64,000 nt of DNA from Pseudopedobacter sp965218985. GTDB taxonomy: Bacteria > Bacteroidota > Bacteroidia > Sphingobacteriales > Sphingobacteriaceae. Positions 42,169-51,534 of the stretch are shown in pieces. A program made the position numbers and the translations under genes. Location of the stretch: contig CBDCMP010000007.1 in the NCBI GenBank assembly GCA_965218985.1, forward strand, positions 1,550,001 to 1,614,000. Direction: 5' to 3'. Below the pieces are notes generated by a model, which saw nothing but the letters and a program-made list of their open reading frames with translations, did no database searches and had not been told where the DNA came from. The stretch's first letter is position 1. Each line of letters opens with the position of its first letter.

Positions 42169-43071
42169 ATGCAGAAACTAGCTCCTATAGCACTTTTTGT
42201 TTATAACCGACCGGAACACACCCGGCGAACCATCAAATTTTTGCAGGCCAATCTGTTGGCCGAGGAATCCCGTTTATACATTTTTGCTGATGCTGCGAAA
42301 ACAGAGAAGGAAGTAGAGGCAGTAAAGGAGGTGGAGACCATCATCTTTGGGATAGATGGCTTTAAGTCAACCAAAATCATTCGTCAAAAACAGAATTTAG
42401 GACTGGCTCAATCCATTATCAACGGAGTGACGGAGCTGGTGAACACTTACGGAAAGGTGATTGTTTTTGAAGATGATCTATTGAGTTCTCCCTATACACT
42501 AAGATATTTTAATGAGGCCCTGGACAGGTATGAATCTGAATCCAAGCTGATGCATATCAGTGCCTACATGTATCCGTTGATTGATGCCGATGATTTGCCG
42601 GAAACCTTTTTATACCGGGCGGTACACAGCTGGGGATGGGCCACCTGGAAAAGAGCATGGGATGAGTTCAACCCGGATATTGATGATTTAATCTCCAAAT
42701 TTGATGAGGAGAAGATCTTTGCTTTCGCTATTGAAGGAAAGATGAATTTTTGGAAACAAATGAAGGAATTTAGAAACGGGAAAAACAACTCCTGGGCAAT
42801 AAGGTGGTATGCCTCCGTATTCCTGAACAACGGTTTAAGTTTGAACCCAACCCGTTCCATGATCAACAACATTGGGCATGATGGTAGTGGAATCCATTCC
42901 AATATCGAAAAAATGTACAATGTGAGCATCCATCCGCATCCCATAAAGGAATTTCCGATGGTGATGGAGGAGAACCCCATAGCTTACCAAATGATCAGAA
43001 ATTTTCTGGCGAAAAGAAAAGGGAATATCATGCAAAGATTCATCAGGTTCATCGAACAGAAAATGAAATGA
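42169..43071 (+). CDS. Glycosyltransferase (GT2-like, nucleotide-sugar fold)
   Basis: The 300-residue protein has a GT-A start LAPIALFVYNRPEHTRRTIKFLQ, then LYIFADAAKTEKEVE, VIVFEDDLLSSPYTLRYFNEAL with the metal-binding acidic pair, and HSWGWATWKRAWDEFN, a segment seen in many Bacteroidota sugar transferases of this kind. It lacks membrane helices. It follows the LamG gene across a terminator and faces the methyltransferase at 43072, whose stop codon it abuts. Confidence 0.8.
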   Translation: MQKLAPIALFVYNRPEHTRRTIKFLQANLLAEESRLYIFADAAKTEKEVEAVKEVETIIFGIDGFKSTKIIRQKQNLGLAQSIINGVTELVNTYGKVIVFEDDLLSSPYTLRYFNEALDRYESESKLMHISAYMYPLIDADDLPETFLYRAVHSWGWATWKRAWDEFNPDIDDLISKFDEEKIFAFAIEGKMNFWKQMKEFRNGKNNSWAIRWYASVFLNNGLSLNPTRSMINNIGHDGSGIHSNIEKMYNVSIHPHPIKEFPMVMEENPIAYQMIRNFLAKRKGNIMQRFIRFIEQKMK

Positions 43072-43818
43072 TCATTTTTTTGCTTCCAGTATGATATATG
43101 GCGAAAGTGCTTCACTTTCGAATTTAAATGCTTTTATAAAAATTTTTCCTGTAAGCCAAATGCCTTTTACCACAGCTTTAGACCAGGCAGATTTTGATTC
43201 TTTGTTCTCCAACCAGGTGCTGAAACCGCCATGATAATAAGTTTTTACCTCTTTTAGTCCCAATTCCTTGGCGATGGAAGATAATAGCTCTAAATCCATG
43301 CTCTCGATGTGATGTTTATCGTAATTATATTGATCAAAAGTTTTTTGCACCCAACCATTCACTCCTTTGAAATTTGGCAGGGTGATGAACAAAGTCCCTT
43401 CATCATTTAAGAAGGAGAGGTGCCTTTTCATGATGTCTTTAGTGTCTTCAAAATGCTCTATCAAACCAAAAGAACTGACTAAATCATATTTTTTTTCAGG
43501 CTGATAAGTGAACAAATCAGCTTCAATGATTTCAATGTCAGAGCTTCTTAAATCATTTAAAGCCAATAAATCATCAATGATCTCCGAGTGAATAAAATAA
43601 TCAAACAGCGTGACCTCTAAATCAAAATACTTTTTCAAAAAGACGGAATAGTATCCAGGGAAACCGCCTAACTCCATAGCAGTTTTTATATTTCTTTCTT
43701 TTATTAACCTGCCAAGCATATCACTGAAAGTGTAATCAGGCTTGATTTTAAAGATCAATCCCTTTTTTGATTCCCAGAAATCTTTCCAAAAAGTATGATC
43801 GGTTAAGTTATTGCTCAT
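43072..43818 (-). CDS. Class I SAM-dependent methyltransferase
   Basis: The 248-residue protein shows IKTAMELGGFPGYYSVFLKKYFDLEVTLFDYF (motif I and II) and DLVSSFGLIEHFEDTKDIMKRHLSFLNDEGTLFITLPNFKGVNGW (motifs IV-V). It is read against the main direction of the polysaccharide locus, seven bases behind the acetyltransferase gene. Acceptor unknown; a sugar or lipid-linked saccharide is the most economical guess. Confidence 0.85.
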   Translation of the reverse strand: MSNNLTDHTFWKDFWESKKGLIFKIKPDYTFSDMLGRLIKERNIKTAMELGGFPGYYSVFLKKYFDLEVTLFDYFIHSEIIDDLLALNDLRSSDIEIIEADLFTYQPEKKYDLVSSFGLIEHFEDTKDIMKRHLSFLNDEGTLFITLPNFKGVNGWVQKTFDQYNYDKHHIESMDLELLSSIAKELGLKEVKTYYHGGFSTWLENKESKSAWSKAVVKGIWLTGKIFIKAFKFESEALSPYIILEAKK

Positions 43819-43825
43819 TAAAATG

Positions 43826-44320
43826 CTAAATTATTCTTGCCGGATTACCCACCACGGTGCAATTATCGGGAATGCTTTTTACCACCACGGTGCCAGCACC
43901 AATGGTCACATCATTGCCAATTTTTATATCTCCAATGATGCATACGTTTGCACCGATGTCCACCCGGTTACCAATTTGCGGACAAGCGCTAAAGGTGCCG
44001 TCTTTTAAAATTTTATGGCCGATAGTGGTGGAATTTCTTAAAATGCAATCGTCTCCAAAAACCACTCCCTGGTTCACCACCAAAGCCTGACCGTGGTAAA
44101 TGACCAACCCTTTTCCTACTTTGGTTTTTCTTGGAAGCTCCACACCTAAAAACCATTCCACCATCACATGATAAAAACCCAAATACAGGCAAAGCAAAAT
44201 TGCCACTAAAATATTTCGGTTGGCGAGTTGTGCAAACCTGAACATAAAAAGCACCATACGGCCTTTTAAATTCCCTTTGTTCCTTTTTTGATCCTGAACT
44301 AAAAAAGAGATGACGCTCAT
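43826..44320 (-). CDS. Serine-acetyltransferase-like hexapeptide acyltransferase
   Basis: The 164-residue protein has an N-terminal helical part (MFRFAQLANRNILVAILLCLYLGFYHVMVEWFLG) and a left-handed beta-helix with hexapeptide repeats: LPRKTKVGKGLVIYHGQALVVNQGVVFGDDCILRNSTTIGHK, RVDIGANVCIIGDIKIGNDVTIGAGTVVVKSIPDNCTVVGNPARII. This layout is typical of acetyltransferases in capsule or exopolysaccharide clusters (WcaB-like). It probably O-acetylates a sugar of the glycan. Co-transcribed with the following methyltransferase. Confidence 0.87.
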   Translation of the reverse strand: MSVISFLVQDQKRNKGNLKGRMVLFMFRFAQLANRNILVAILLCLYLGFYHVMVEWFLGVELPRKTKVGKGLVIYHGQALVVNQGVVFGDDCILRNSTTIGHKILKDGTFSACPQIGNRVDIGANVCIIGDIKIGNDVTIGAGTVVVKSIPDNCTVVGNPARII

Positions 44321-44432
44321 ATTTTAAAATTTATTCTAGTCAAAAAACGATATTTTAAAGATTGATTGGCATTTTTAATAATTTGCAAGATATTAATAAA
44401 TGTGATTTTTAGAAGCTGGTAGAGAATATTTG

Positions 44433-45692
44433 ATGAAAGTATGCCTGATAAATACATCCGATAGCGGTGGCGGTGCGCCAGTGGCTTGCAGAAGATTATT
44501 GCACGCTTTAAAACCCGATGTTGATGTGAAGCTATTGGTGCAGGCTAAAAAATCAAATGAAGAAGCCGTTGAATCCATCATAAAGAACAAAGCGGACGAA
44601 ATAAAAGCTCAGACTAATTTTTTATTGGAGCGGATTCCTTTCCTCTTATTTCAAGAGAAAGATAAATCGGTGCGTTTTGCTTTTTCTACGGCCAACACCG
44701 GGACGGATATTTCTAAAAACAAAATTATTAAGGATGCCGATATACTACATCTGCATTGGATAAACAGAGGGTTTTTATCCATTAAAAACATCAAAAGTCT
44801 ATTCCGATTGAACAAACCTGTGGTTTGGACATTGCATGATATGTGGACTTTTACCGGCGGTTGTCATTATGCAGGCGATTGTGATCATTTTTTAAATCAT
44901 TGCGGAGATTGCAAGTTTTTAAGAAATCCCGGTAAATATGATCTCTCTCGTAAAGGATGGATTAAAAAACAGGAGGTTTATCAGCAAAATGAGAAATTGG
45001 TTTTTGTGGCCTGCAGTCAGTGGTTGGCGAATGTTGCGAAAACCAGTAGCTTATTAAAAAATTTCCGTGTGGAAGCCATTCCAAATCCAATCAACACCGA
45101 ATTATATAAACCATTGGATAAAATAGCGATCAGGAAAAAATGGAATATCGTTCCGGATGTCAAAATCATTCTGTTTGGTGCTGCAAACATCAATGACAAG
45201 CGCAAAGGAATTATCTATCTTTTGGAAGCTTTAGAAATCATCAAAAAAACAGGTACTGATTCAAATATTCAGATGCTATTGTTTGGAAAAAATAAAGCAT
45301 TAGATGTGTCCACTTTGCCTTTTCCGACTAAAAGTTTATCCATCATCCATAACGAAAATGATTTGGTGGAGATCTATAATTTGGCGGACGTATTTGTTCT
45401 CCCTTCTTTGGAAGATAATTTACCCAATATGGTGATGGAAGCACTTTCATGTGCTGTTCCGGTGGTGGCATTTGATCAGGGCGGAATTCCAGAAATGTTG
45501 CATCATCAACAAAATGGTTATATCGCTCAATATCAATCAGCAGCAGATTTAGCTACAGGAATTCAATGGATTTTGAATGAAGAAAGTGATGAGCTTAAGC
45601 ATAATGCCCGACAAAAAGTGCTGAATGATTACAGTGAAAAAGTGGTCGCCGAAAAATATACGAAGCTTTATCAATCCCTTTTCGAAGAATGA
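44433..45692 (+). CDS. Glycosyltransferase family 4 protein
   Basis: The 419-residue GT-B enzyme shows MKVCLINTSDSGGGAPVACRRLL, ILHLHWINRGFLS, VVWTLHDMWTFTGGCHYAGDCDHF followed by two further Cys (HCGDCKF), and the C-terminal site IILFGAANINDKRKGIIYLLEAL with VFVLPSLEDNLPNMVMEALSCAVPVVAFDQGGIPEML. The Cys cluster resembles that of WcaC/AmsD-like transferases. I chose the ATG at 44433 over TTG at 44430. It overlaps the next gene by four bases. Confidence 0.9.
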   Translation: MKVCLINTSDSGGGAPVACRRLLHALKPDVDVKLLVQAKKSNEEAVESIIKNKADEIKAQTNFLLERIPFLLFQEKDKSVRFAFSTANTGTDISKNKIIKDADILHLHWINRGFLSIKNIKSLFRLNKPVVWTLHDMWTFTGGCHYAGDCDHFLNHCGDCKFLRNPGKYDLSRKGWIKKQEVYQQNEKLVFVACSQWLANVAKTSSLLKNFRVEAIPNPINTELYKPLDKIAIRKKWNIVPDVKIILFGAANINDKRKGIIYLLEALEIIKKTGTDSNIQMLLFGKNKALDVSTLPFPTKSLSIIHNENDLVEIYNLADVFVLPSLEDNLPNMVMEALSCAVPVVAFDQGGIPEMLHHQQNGYIAQYQSAADLATGIQWILNEESDELKHNARQKVLNDYSEKVVAEKYTKLYQSLFEE

Positions 45693-46441
45693 AAAAGCCA
45701 CTTTTATCTGTCATCACGGTGGTGTACAACAATGTGCAGCACATCGAGCGCACTTTACTTTCCGTCATCAATCAAACCTATCCGAATATTGAATATTTAG
45801 TGATTGATGGGGATTCCAACGATGGAACTTTGAACATCATCAATCAATACAAAGAAAGCATTATGAAAATCATCTCAGAACCTGATAAAGGAATCTACGA
45901 TGCCATGAACAAAGGATTGAAAATGGCTACTGGTGATTACGTTTTATTTATGAATTCAGGTGATGAGATTTATGCTGAAAACACTGTGGAGAAAGTTTTC
46001 GCTGCTGCGGATGGTGCCGATATCTATTACGGGGAAACCGAAATGCTGAATGAAAATTTAGAAACCCAAGGGCGAAGAAGACACCAAGTTCCAGAACAGT
46101 TGAGTAGCAACAGCTTCAGATATGGCATGAGTGTGAGCCACCAGGCCATTTACATCAAAAGAGAAATTACCAAACTTTACGATCCAAAATACCAACTCAG
46201 CGCCGATATCGATTGGATTTTAAATGCCATCGGCAAAGCGAAAACCGTTGTGAATGTACATGCTTATGTGGCGAAATATTTAAGGGGTGGGATGTCTAAA
46301 AAACGCCATTGGGAAAGTTTAAAAGAAAGGTATCAGATTTTTAAACATTATTACGGCTTTCTCCCCAACCTTTTCAATCACTTCATCATGGCCAATCGTT
46401 TGGCTTTTTATTGGTTGAAGAACAGGAGGACGAATGATTAA
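45689..46441 (+). CDS. Glycosyltransferase family 2 protein (WcaA-like)
   Basis: The 250-residue GT-A enzyme starts PLLSVITVVYNNVQHIERTLLSVINQTYPNIEYLVIDGDSNDGT (nucleotide-binding site), with EPDKGIYDAMNKGLKMATGDYVLFMNSGDEI (DxD-like region), HQAIYIKREI and LSADIDWILNAIG. The order and length fit transferases found at the end of exopolysaccharide operons. Last gene of the locus. Confidence 0.9.
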   Translation: MKKPLLSVITVVYNNVQHIERTLLSVINQTYPNIEYLVIDGDSNDGTLNIINQYKESIMKIISEPDKGIYDAMNKGLKMATGDYVLFMNSGDEIYAENTVEKVFAAADGADIYYGETEMLNENLETQGRRRHQVPEQLSSNSFRYGMSVSHQAIYIKREITKLYDPKYQLSADIDWILNAIGKAKTVVNVHAYVAKYLRGGMSKKRHWESLKERYQIFKHYYGFLPNLFNHFIMANRLAFYWLKNRRTND

Positions 46442-47005
46442 AAATTTTGGGGTGTGTTTTTCAATTTAAAAAGATCTAAATTAGATCATGGAGATTCAAG
46501 AAAAAACACTTTTTATTCTATTAGAGAAGTTATTCTTCCGGCTCGTAAACCCATCTGTCCGTAGAGTTTAGCGAAGCGCTCTCTACGGATTCATTAATAA
46601 GCAAGAGTCTCTGACTCGAAAAAATGATTTATTAGATTCAACATGTCTGACAAAAGAAGGGGCTGATTGAAATTGATTTTCTTTAATATCGAGTTTAAAA
46701 ACTCTCTTTCATAAGACAATCCGTAGTCCCTTACGCTTTCCCCCACCCGACAGACTACGGATAGATAAGGCTTCCAAACAAATATTCGCCTTCATTTTAC
46801 TCAGGCAGACTAATAAATATTTTTTGTATTTACCAAAGGAAGATCAGTTGAAACAACTGATTGAAGAAAATAGGCTAAAGTTTGAATTAGATAAGGAATA
46901 ATAGCCCTCTCTATATTAACTAACCCTTATTTTAAGGTAACATTTTTTGGATATGCTGTTCAGAAAGCTCATAAATGCTAACTTCGCTTTCTAATCCATA
47001 AAAAA
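46442..47005. repeat. Intergenic region with two CCGTAG palindromes
   Basis: This 564-base gap has no convincing gene. It contains CCGTAGAG...CTCTACGG (46559-46588, 8-bp perfect arms, 14-base loop) and ATCCGTAGTC...GACTACGGAT (46719-46762, 10-bp perfect arms). Both share the core CCGTAG/CTACGG, so they may be two members of one palindromic family. A short frame with QTNKYFLYLPKEDQLKQLIE near 46800-46902 could be a gene remnant but I cannot assign it. Confidence 0.6.
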
Positions 47006-48661
47006 ATGAAGCTTTTTAAATCCTTTTTAGCGATTGGAATTTTTTTACCAATCATAGCCTTTTCCCAGAATAAGAATAATTCAAACAACTCCTCTGGTAT
47101 TGCCCGTCCAAAATTAGTGGTGGGCATTGTGGTGGACCAAATGCGTTGGGATTATTTGTACCGTTATGCCAATCGATACGGAGCGGGGGGGGTTAAGCGT
47201 TTAATGGATGAGGGGTTTACCTGTGAAAACACCCAAATTCCATACATTCCAACCGTGACTGCTGCAGGCCATACAGCTATTTACACAGGTTCTGTGCCCT
47301 CGATCCATGGCATTGCAGGGAATGATTTCATCGTTCAGGCTACCGGTCAATCCCTATATTGCACCGAAGACTCCACAGTGAAAACGGTGGGCAGCACTTC
47401 TAAAGCAGGGGAAATGTCTCCAAGAAATTTATTGGCCAGCACCATTACTGATGAATTGAAACTGGCCACCAACTTTAAATCAAAGGTCATTGGAATTGCC
47501 TTAAAAGACAGGGGCGGAATTCTTCCAGCAGGCCATGCTGCGGACGCAGCTTATTGGTATGATGATGCCACTGGCAATTGGATCACCAGTACTTTCTACA
47601 TGAATCAACTGCCATCATGGGTGTCAAAATTCAACAATCAGAAATTGGCGGAGAAATATATCAAACAAGATTGGAAAACTTTGTATCCCATCAAAACTTA
47701 TACCCAAAGTACTGCTGATGATAATGCCTATGAAGGGGCAATCAAAGGAGAAGATGCTCCGGTATTTCCTCATTTGACCTCTAAACTATTGAACGGGAGT
47801 TTTGGAGCCATTAGAGGCACTCCATACGGAAATTCTTTGACCCTTGATTTTGCAAAAGCAGCTTTGAAAAGCGAGGATTTGGGCAAAGGGGAAAGTACAG
47901 ATTTTTTAGCGGTAAGTCTATCCTCCACTGACTATGTAGGCCATCAATATGGGGTAAATGCCATTGAAACAGAAGATACTTATCTGAGATTGGATAAAGA
48001 CCTGGAAAGCTTTCTTAATACGCTGGATGATTTAGTTGGAAAAGGCCAGTACACGGTTTTTTTATCTGCGGATCATGGTGCAGCACATAATCCAAAGTTC
48101 CTTAATGATCATCAGATTCCTGCGAATCAATGGAATGGCGGTGCTATTTTAAAGAAACTGAATGCCGAATTGGAGAAAAAGTTCAACCAAAAGAGTCTCG
48201 TCCTCAATTTAGGGAATTACCAGGTAAATTTTAATAATGAACTGATCACTTCATCAAAATTAAAAACAGATGAATTGAAGGATTTTACCATTAATTTTAT
48301 AAACCGACAGGAAGGTGTGGCTTATGCAGTTGATATGGAACATGCCGCAACCGCTCCAATCCCTGATGCCATTAAAACACGGATCATAAATGGTTACAAC
48401 CGGGAACGCAGCGGAGCCATACAAATCCTTTTAAAACCGGGATGGTTTCAAGGATATGGCACTACAGGCACCACTCATGGAACATGGAACCCTTACGACA
48501 CACACATCCCCCTGATTTTTATGGGTTGGGGAGTTAAACATGGCTCCTTAAACAGGCAAACCAGTATGACTGATATCGCACCCACACTCGCTGCTTTGTT
48601 ACACATCCAGGAGCCAAATGGAAACATTGGCTTGCCGATTGAAGAAATCCTGAAGAAATAA
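47006..48661 (+). CDS. PafA-type secreted alkaline phosphatase / phosphodiesterase
   Basis: The 551-residue protein has a signal peptide (MKLFKSFLAIGIFLPIIAFSQ) and an alkaline phosphatase superfamily fold: VVGIVVDQMRWDYLYRYANRYG (first metal Asp), IPTVTAAGHTAIYTGSVPSIHGI with the Thr nucleophile around residue 85, STDYVGHQYG with metal-binding Asp and His, LSADHGA, and HGTWNPYDTHIPLIFMG. It corresponds to the PafA family, calcium-independent phosphate-irrepressible phosphatases of Bacteroidota. It is read alone and would release phosphate from organic esters in the periplasm. Confidence 0.88.
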   Translation: MKLFKSFLAIGIFLPIIAFSQNKNNSNNSSGIARPKLVVGIVVDQMRWDYLYRYANRYGAGGVKRLMDEGFTCENTQIPYIPTVTAAGHTAIYTGSVPSIHGIAGNDFIVQATGQSLYCTEDSTVKTVGSTSKAGEMSPRNLLASTITDELKLATNFKSKVIGIALKDRGGILPAGHAADAAYWYDDATGNWITSTFYMNQLPSWVSKFNNQKLAEKYIKQDWKTLYPIKTYTQSTADDNAYEGAIKGEDAPVFPHLTSKLLNGSFGAIRGTPYGNSLTLDFAKAALKSEDLGKGESTDFLAVSLSSTDYVGHQYGVNAIETEDTYLRLDKDLESFLNTLDDLVGKGQYTVFLSADHGAAHNPKFLNDHQIPANQWNGGAILKKLNAELEKKFNQKSLVLNLGNYQVNFNNELITSSKLKTDELKDFTINFINRQEGVAYAVDMEHAATAPIPDAIKTRIINGYNRERSGAIQILLKPGWFQGYGTTGTTHGTWNPYDTHIPLIFMGWGVKHGSLNRQTSMTDIAPTLAALLHIQEPNGNIGLPIEEILKK

Positions 48662-48696
48662 GAGAAGAAATAAGAATTGCGCTAAAAAACAGAAAA

Positions 48697-48740
48697 AGGC
48701 TGTATCTCAAGCTTGTTCATACGAACGTGGGAGACAGCCT
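48697..48740. terminator. Bidirectional terminator between convergent genes
   Basis: AGGCTGT and ACAGCCT form the outer 7 bp; TCTC and GAGA extend the stem past a one-base mismatch. The plus strand continues with CATTTT and the minus strand with an interrupted T-run. Confidence 0.7.
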
Positions 48741-48782
48741 CATTTTATAACTGGAATTTTTGCCTTTGGTTTAACCATTTTT

Positions 48783-49685
48783 CTATTTCAAACTGAATGT
48801 ACCTCTTCCCATGGTGTACCCATCCGCATACAGCAAAACATTGTAAGTTCCTGGTTCAAAAGTATTTCTATTGGTCCAATCTATGGTAAATGTTTTTGCA
48901 TCCCCATTAAATTCAATAGCCGTTTTATAGGTGTATTGCAATTCCTGATTATTGGCTTCAAAAGTTCCGCCTTCTCCTATGATCAGATTTCCTGACGGAT
49001 CCAAAATCCTCATAAAGATATCATGTGAACCTTTTTCTGCAATAGGATTGGCATTGATGGTAAAAGTGACTTTGATCTTTTGTGCAGTGCTGGCTCTAGT
49101 GACATCTGTCTCCTTACCGTTATTTCTGATTCGGAAAGCAGCAATTTGCAGCCTTGGTGTTTTAATGGCTGCGCCTGCCTGAACTTTAATACTCAATGAA
49201 TCATTGGCCCTGCTTAAATTGTCAGCTAGTTGTTTCACACTGGTAACAGTAGTTTTCAAACTGTCTCTTTCACCGGTGAGGGCTGCGTTTTTACGTTGCA
49301 AAGCTTCAATATCATTGGTGTATTTACTAACAAAATAGCGCAGTTGCTTTACATCTTCTTTAGCTTTAGCTAATTCTCCTGCAGTTAACTGACCTTTATT
49401 GAGTGCCAACCGTAGCTGAGCTATTTTAGCTTTAAGCTCATCATCTTTCGCTTTAAGTTCATCAGATAGTTGGCCTGTTGAATTGTTGGCCTGTTCCAAT
49501 TCCGTCTCCAATTTCTCCAACTCTGTTGACAGCGCTGTCTTTTCATCATTAACGGTGACAATTCGTTGGTCCGATTTATTCTTTTGAAAGAAAAGATAAA
49601 CATTGGTTCCTAAAAGAGCCACGATGACTGCAATTAGAAAATAAATTTTATTCGTATCTTTCTTCTTTTGTTGCTGATTCTCCAT
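48783..49685 (-). CDS. Membrane-anchored coiled-coil protein of unknown function
   Basis: The 300-residue protein has one membrane helix (IYFLIAVIVALLGTNVYLFF, residues 14-33), a long coiled coil (about 40-170; DEKTALSTELEKLETELEQ and DSLKTTVTSVKQLADNLSR) and a C-terminal beta-rich domain (about 180-300; IKVTFTINANPIAEKGSHDIFMRI and TYNVLLYADGYTMGRGTFSL). The layout suggests a periplasmic structural or envelope protein. I do not recognise the family. It faces the phosphatase and is divergent from the GH10-like gene. Confidence 0.75.
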   Translation of the reverse strand: MENQQQKKKDTNKIYFLIAVIVALLGTNVYLFFQKNKSDQRIVTVNDEKTALSTELEKLETELEQANNSTGQLSDELKAKDDELKAKIAQLRLALNKGQLTAGELAKAKEDVKQLRYFVSKYTNDIEALQRKNAALTGERDSLKTTVTSVKQLADNLSRANDSLSIKVQAGAAIKTPRLQIAAFRIRNNGKETDVTRASTAQKIKVTFTINANPIAEKGSHDIFMRILDPSGNLIIGEGGTFEANNQELQYTYKTAIEFNGDAKTFTIDWTNRNTFEPGTYNVLLYADGYTMGRGTFSLK

Positions 49686-49784
49686 CTCGTTTTAATGTGT
49701 TAGTCCAAACTAACAAAAATTATTCCATTGAATAAATTTTAAATTATCATTAATTCAAACGTCAAGCGTTCTAATCATATTATT

Positions 49785-49792
49785 TATCTTTG
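49785..49792 (+). promoter_or_regulatory. -7 box for the GH10-like hydrolase
   Basis: TATCTTTG fits TAnnTTTG and is followed by CA. It ends 27 bases before the ATG at 49820. A -33 element is not clear. Confidence 0.5.
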
Positions 49793-49819
49793 CATTTTTA
49801 AAAATTCAATCATTCATAA

Positions 49820-51373
49820 ATGAGGTTTCTTCAAAGTTTTACTTTCTTTCTTTTCATTCTTTTTCTAAATTTAAATACAGTAAAAGCACAAAATAACGCT
49901 ATCCCAAAAAGAGAATTTCGTGGAGTTTGGGTGGCTACTGTGAAAAATATTGATTGGCCATCAAAGGAAGGGTTAACTACCCAACAACAAAAAGATGAGC
50001 TGATCAAGCTTTTGGACGCCCATCAACGTGAAGGAATCAATGCCATCATGTTCCAAATAAGGCCGGCCACAGATGCTTTTTATGCCAAGAGCGATGAGCC
50101 ATGGTCGCAGTACCTAACAGGTGTGCAGGGAAAAGCCCCCAATCCATTTTACGACCCGTTAAAGTTTGCGATTGAAGAGTGTCACAAAAGAGGGATGGAA
50201 TTACATGCATGGTTCAATCCGTATAGAGCTACATTTGATGGAATTGAGGCTAATATTAGTTCAAACCACATTACCAGACGAAAGCCGGAATGGTTTTTTA
50301 AATATGACGGCAAAAAAATGTTCAATCCTGGCTTACCGGAGGTCAGGGCCTATATCAATAAGGTCATTTTAAATGTAGTGGATAACTATGATATCGATGG
50401 CGTCCATTTTGACGATTATTTCTATCCATACGCAGTGAGGGGACAGTTCATTGATGATACCGAGACATTCATCGCTTATAATAATGGTATTCAAAATATC
50501 AAGGACTGGAGAAGGTATAATGTGGATGAACTGATCCATGAGATCGGCGATAGCGTACATGCACATAAAAGTTATGTCAAGTTTGGCGTAAGTCCTTTTG
50601 GAATCTGGAAGAATATAGCACAAGACTCTCTGGGCTCTCAAACAGCTGGAGGAGATTCGTATTATGGGATTTATGCTGACTCAAAAAAATGGGTTCAGGA
50701 AGGTTGGGTTGATTACATTAATCCGCAGGTCTATTGGTCATTCGAGAATAGGATAGCAGCCTATGCGAATTTGGTGGACTGGTGGAGCAAAAATACTTAC
50801 GGGCGACATCTTTATATCGGCAATGGGGCTTATAAAGTGAACGCCACCAAAGAGGCAGGTTGGAGGGATGCTGATCAGTTAGGGCGTCAAATAACCTATG
50901 ACAGATCAAATTCGAGAGTGCAGGGCAGTGTTTTTTTCAGTTCCAAATCCTTAAGAAGGAATCCTTTAGGGATCTCAGATTCTTTAGCCAGCAATTACTA
51001 TAAACACCCCGCATTGCCCCCCTTAATGCTTTGGTTGGATTCCATTGCTCCAAATTCACCTCAAAACTTATTAGCCGTAAAAGAGGATAAAGGAATCCTA
51101 TTAAGCTGGAAGCTGCCATTGCCCGCCAAAGATGGAGATAAAGCTTATGGATTCGTTGTATACCGCTTCGATGACGGAGAAAAAATGGATGTGACTGATG
51201 CAAGCGCAATAAAAGTGATATACTATGGAGATGTCACCTCCTGGGAGGACACCGAGGTGGAGAAAGACAAAACTTACACCTATGTGGTCACCACATTGGA
51301 TAGGGTAAAGAACGAAAGTGTGCCATCCGTTCCTATCATTATCTCCGTTAAGTCATCTAAAACAATACCATAA
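49820..51373 (+). CDS. GH10-like (DUF187/YngK) secreted glycoside hydrolase with Fn3-like domain
   Basis: The 517-residue protein has a signal peptide (about 1-24) and the conserved YngK start KREFRGVWVATVKNIDWPSKEGLTTQQQKDELIKLLD. The barrel includes INAIMFQIRPATDAFY, ELHAWFNPYRA, DIDGVHFDDYFYPY (acidic catalytic candidates), FGVSPFGIWKN and YINPQVYWSFENR. A C-terminal fibronectin-like domain follows (about 405-510). Members act on peptidoglycan-derived or other glycans; the exact substrate is unclear. It lies upstream of the Prc-like protease on the same strand, separated by a terminator. Confidence 0.88.
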   Translation: MRFLQSFTFFLFILFLNLNTVKAQNNAIPKREFRGVWVATVKNIDWPSKEGLTTQQQKDELIKLLDAHQREGINAIMFQIRPATDAFYAKSDEPWSQYLTGVQGKAPNPFYDPLKFAIEECHKRGMELHAWFNPYRATFDGIEANISSNHITRRKPEWFFKYDGKKMFNPGLPEVRAYINKVILNVVDNYDIDGVHFDDYFYPYAVRGQFIDDTETFIAYNNGIQNIKDWRRYNVDELIHEIGDSVHAHKSYVKFGVSPFGIWKNIAQDSLGSQTAGGDSYYGIYADSKKWVQEGWVDYINPQVYWSFENRIAAYANLVDWWSKNTYGRHLYIGNGAYKVNATKEAGWRDADQLGRQITYDRSNSRVQGSVFFSSKSLRRNPLGISDSLASNYYKHPALPPLMLWLDSIAPNSPQNLLAVKEDKGILLSWKLPLPAKDGDKAYGFVVYRFDDGEKMDVTDASAIKVIYYGDVTSWEDTEVEKDKTYTYVVTTLDRVKNESVPSVPIIISVKSSKTIP

Positions 51374-51433
51374 TTCTGTAAAATAAATAAAAGGATTCTT
51401 TTAAATCATTTTAATACTTAAACTTGTTACCTG

Positions 51434-51460
51434 AAAGACAGAATATAGCTGTCTTTTTTT
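51434..51460 (+). terminator. Rho-independent terminator of the GH10-like gene
   Basis: AAAGACAG and CTGTCTTT form an 8-bp stem followed by a run of T. Confidence 0.85.
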
Positions 51461-51534
51461 ATTAGTTTAAAATTATTATTTGTGGGAATACGTTAATGAT
51501 AACTGTGAGTATAGAGTTTGAAAAATTTAAAGAT

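Noticed and set aside
36511..46441. A novel natural-product cluster
   Set aside because: The enzymes are the ordinary set for a surface polysaccharide (transferases, flippase, acetyltransferase); no assembly-line or unusual tailoring enzyme is present.
46791..46902. Short frame ending QTNKYFLYLPKEDQLKQLIE...
   Set aside because: Looks protein-like at its end but has no start and I cannot match a family; left as a possible remnant.
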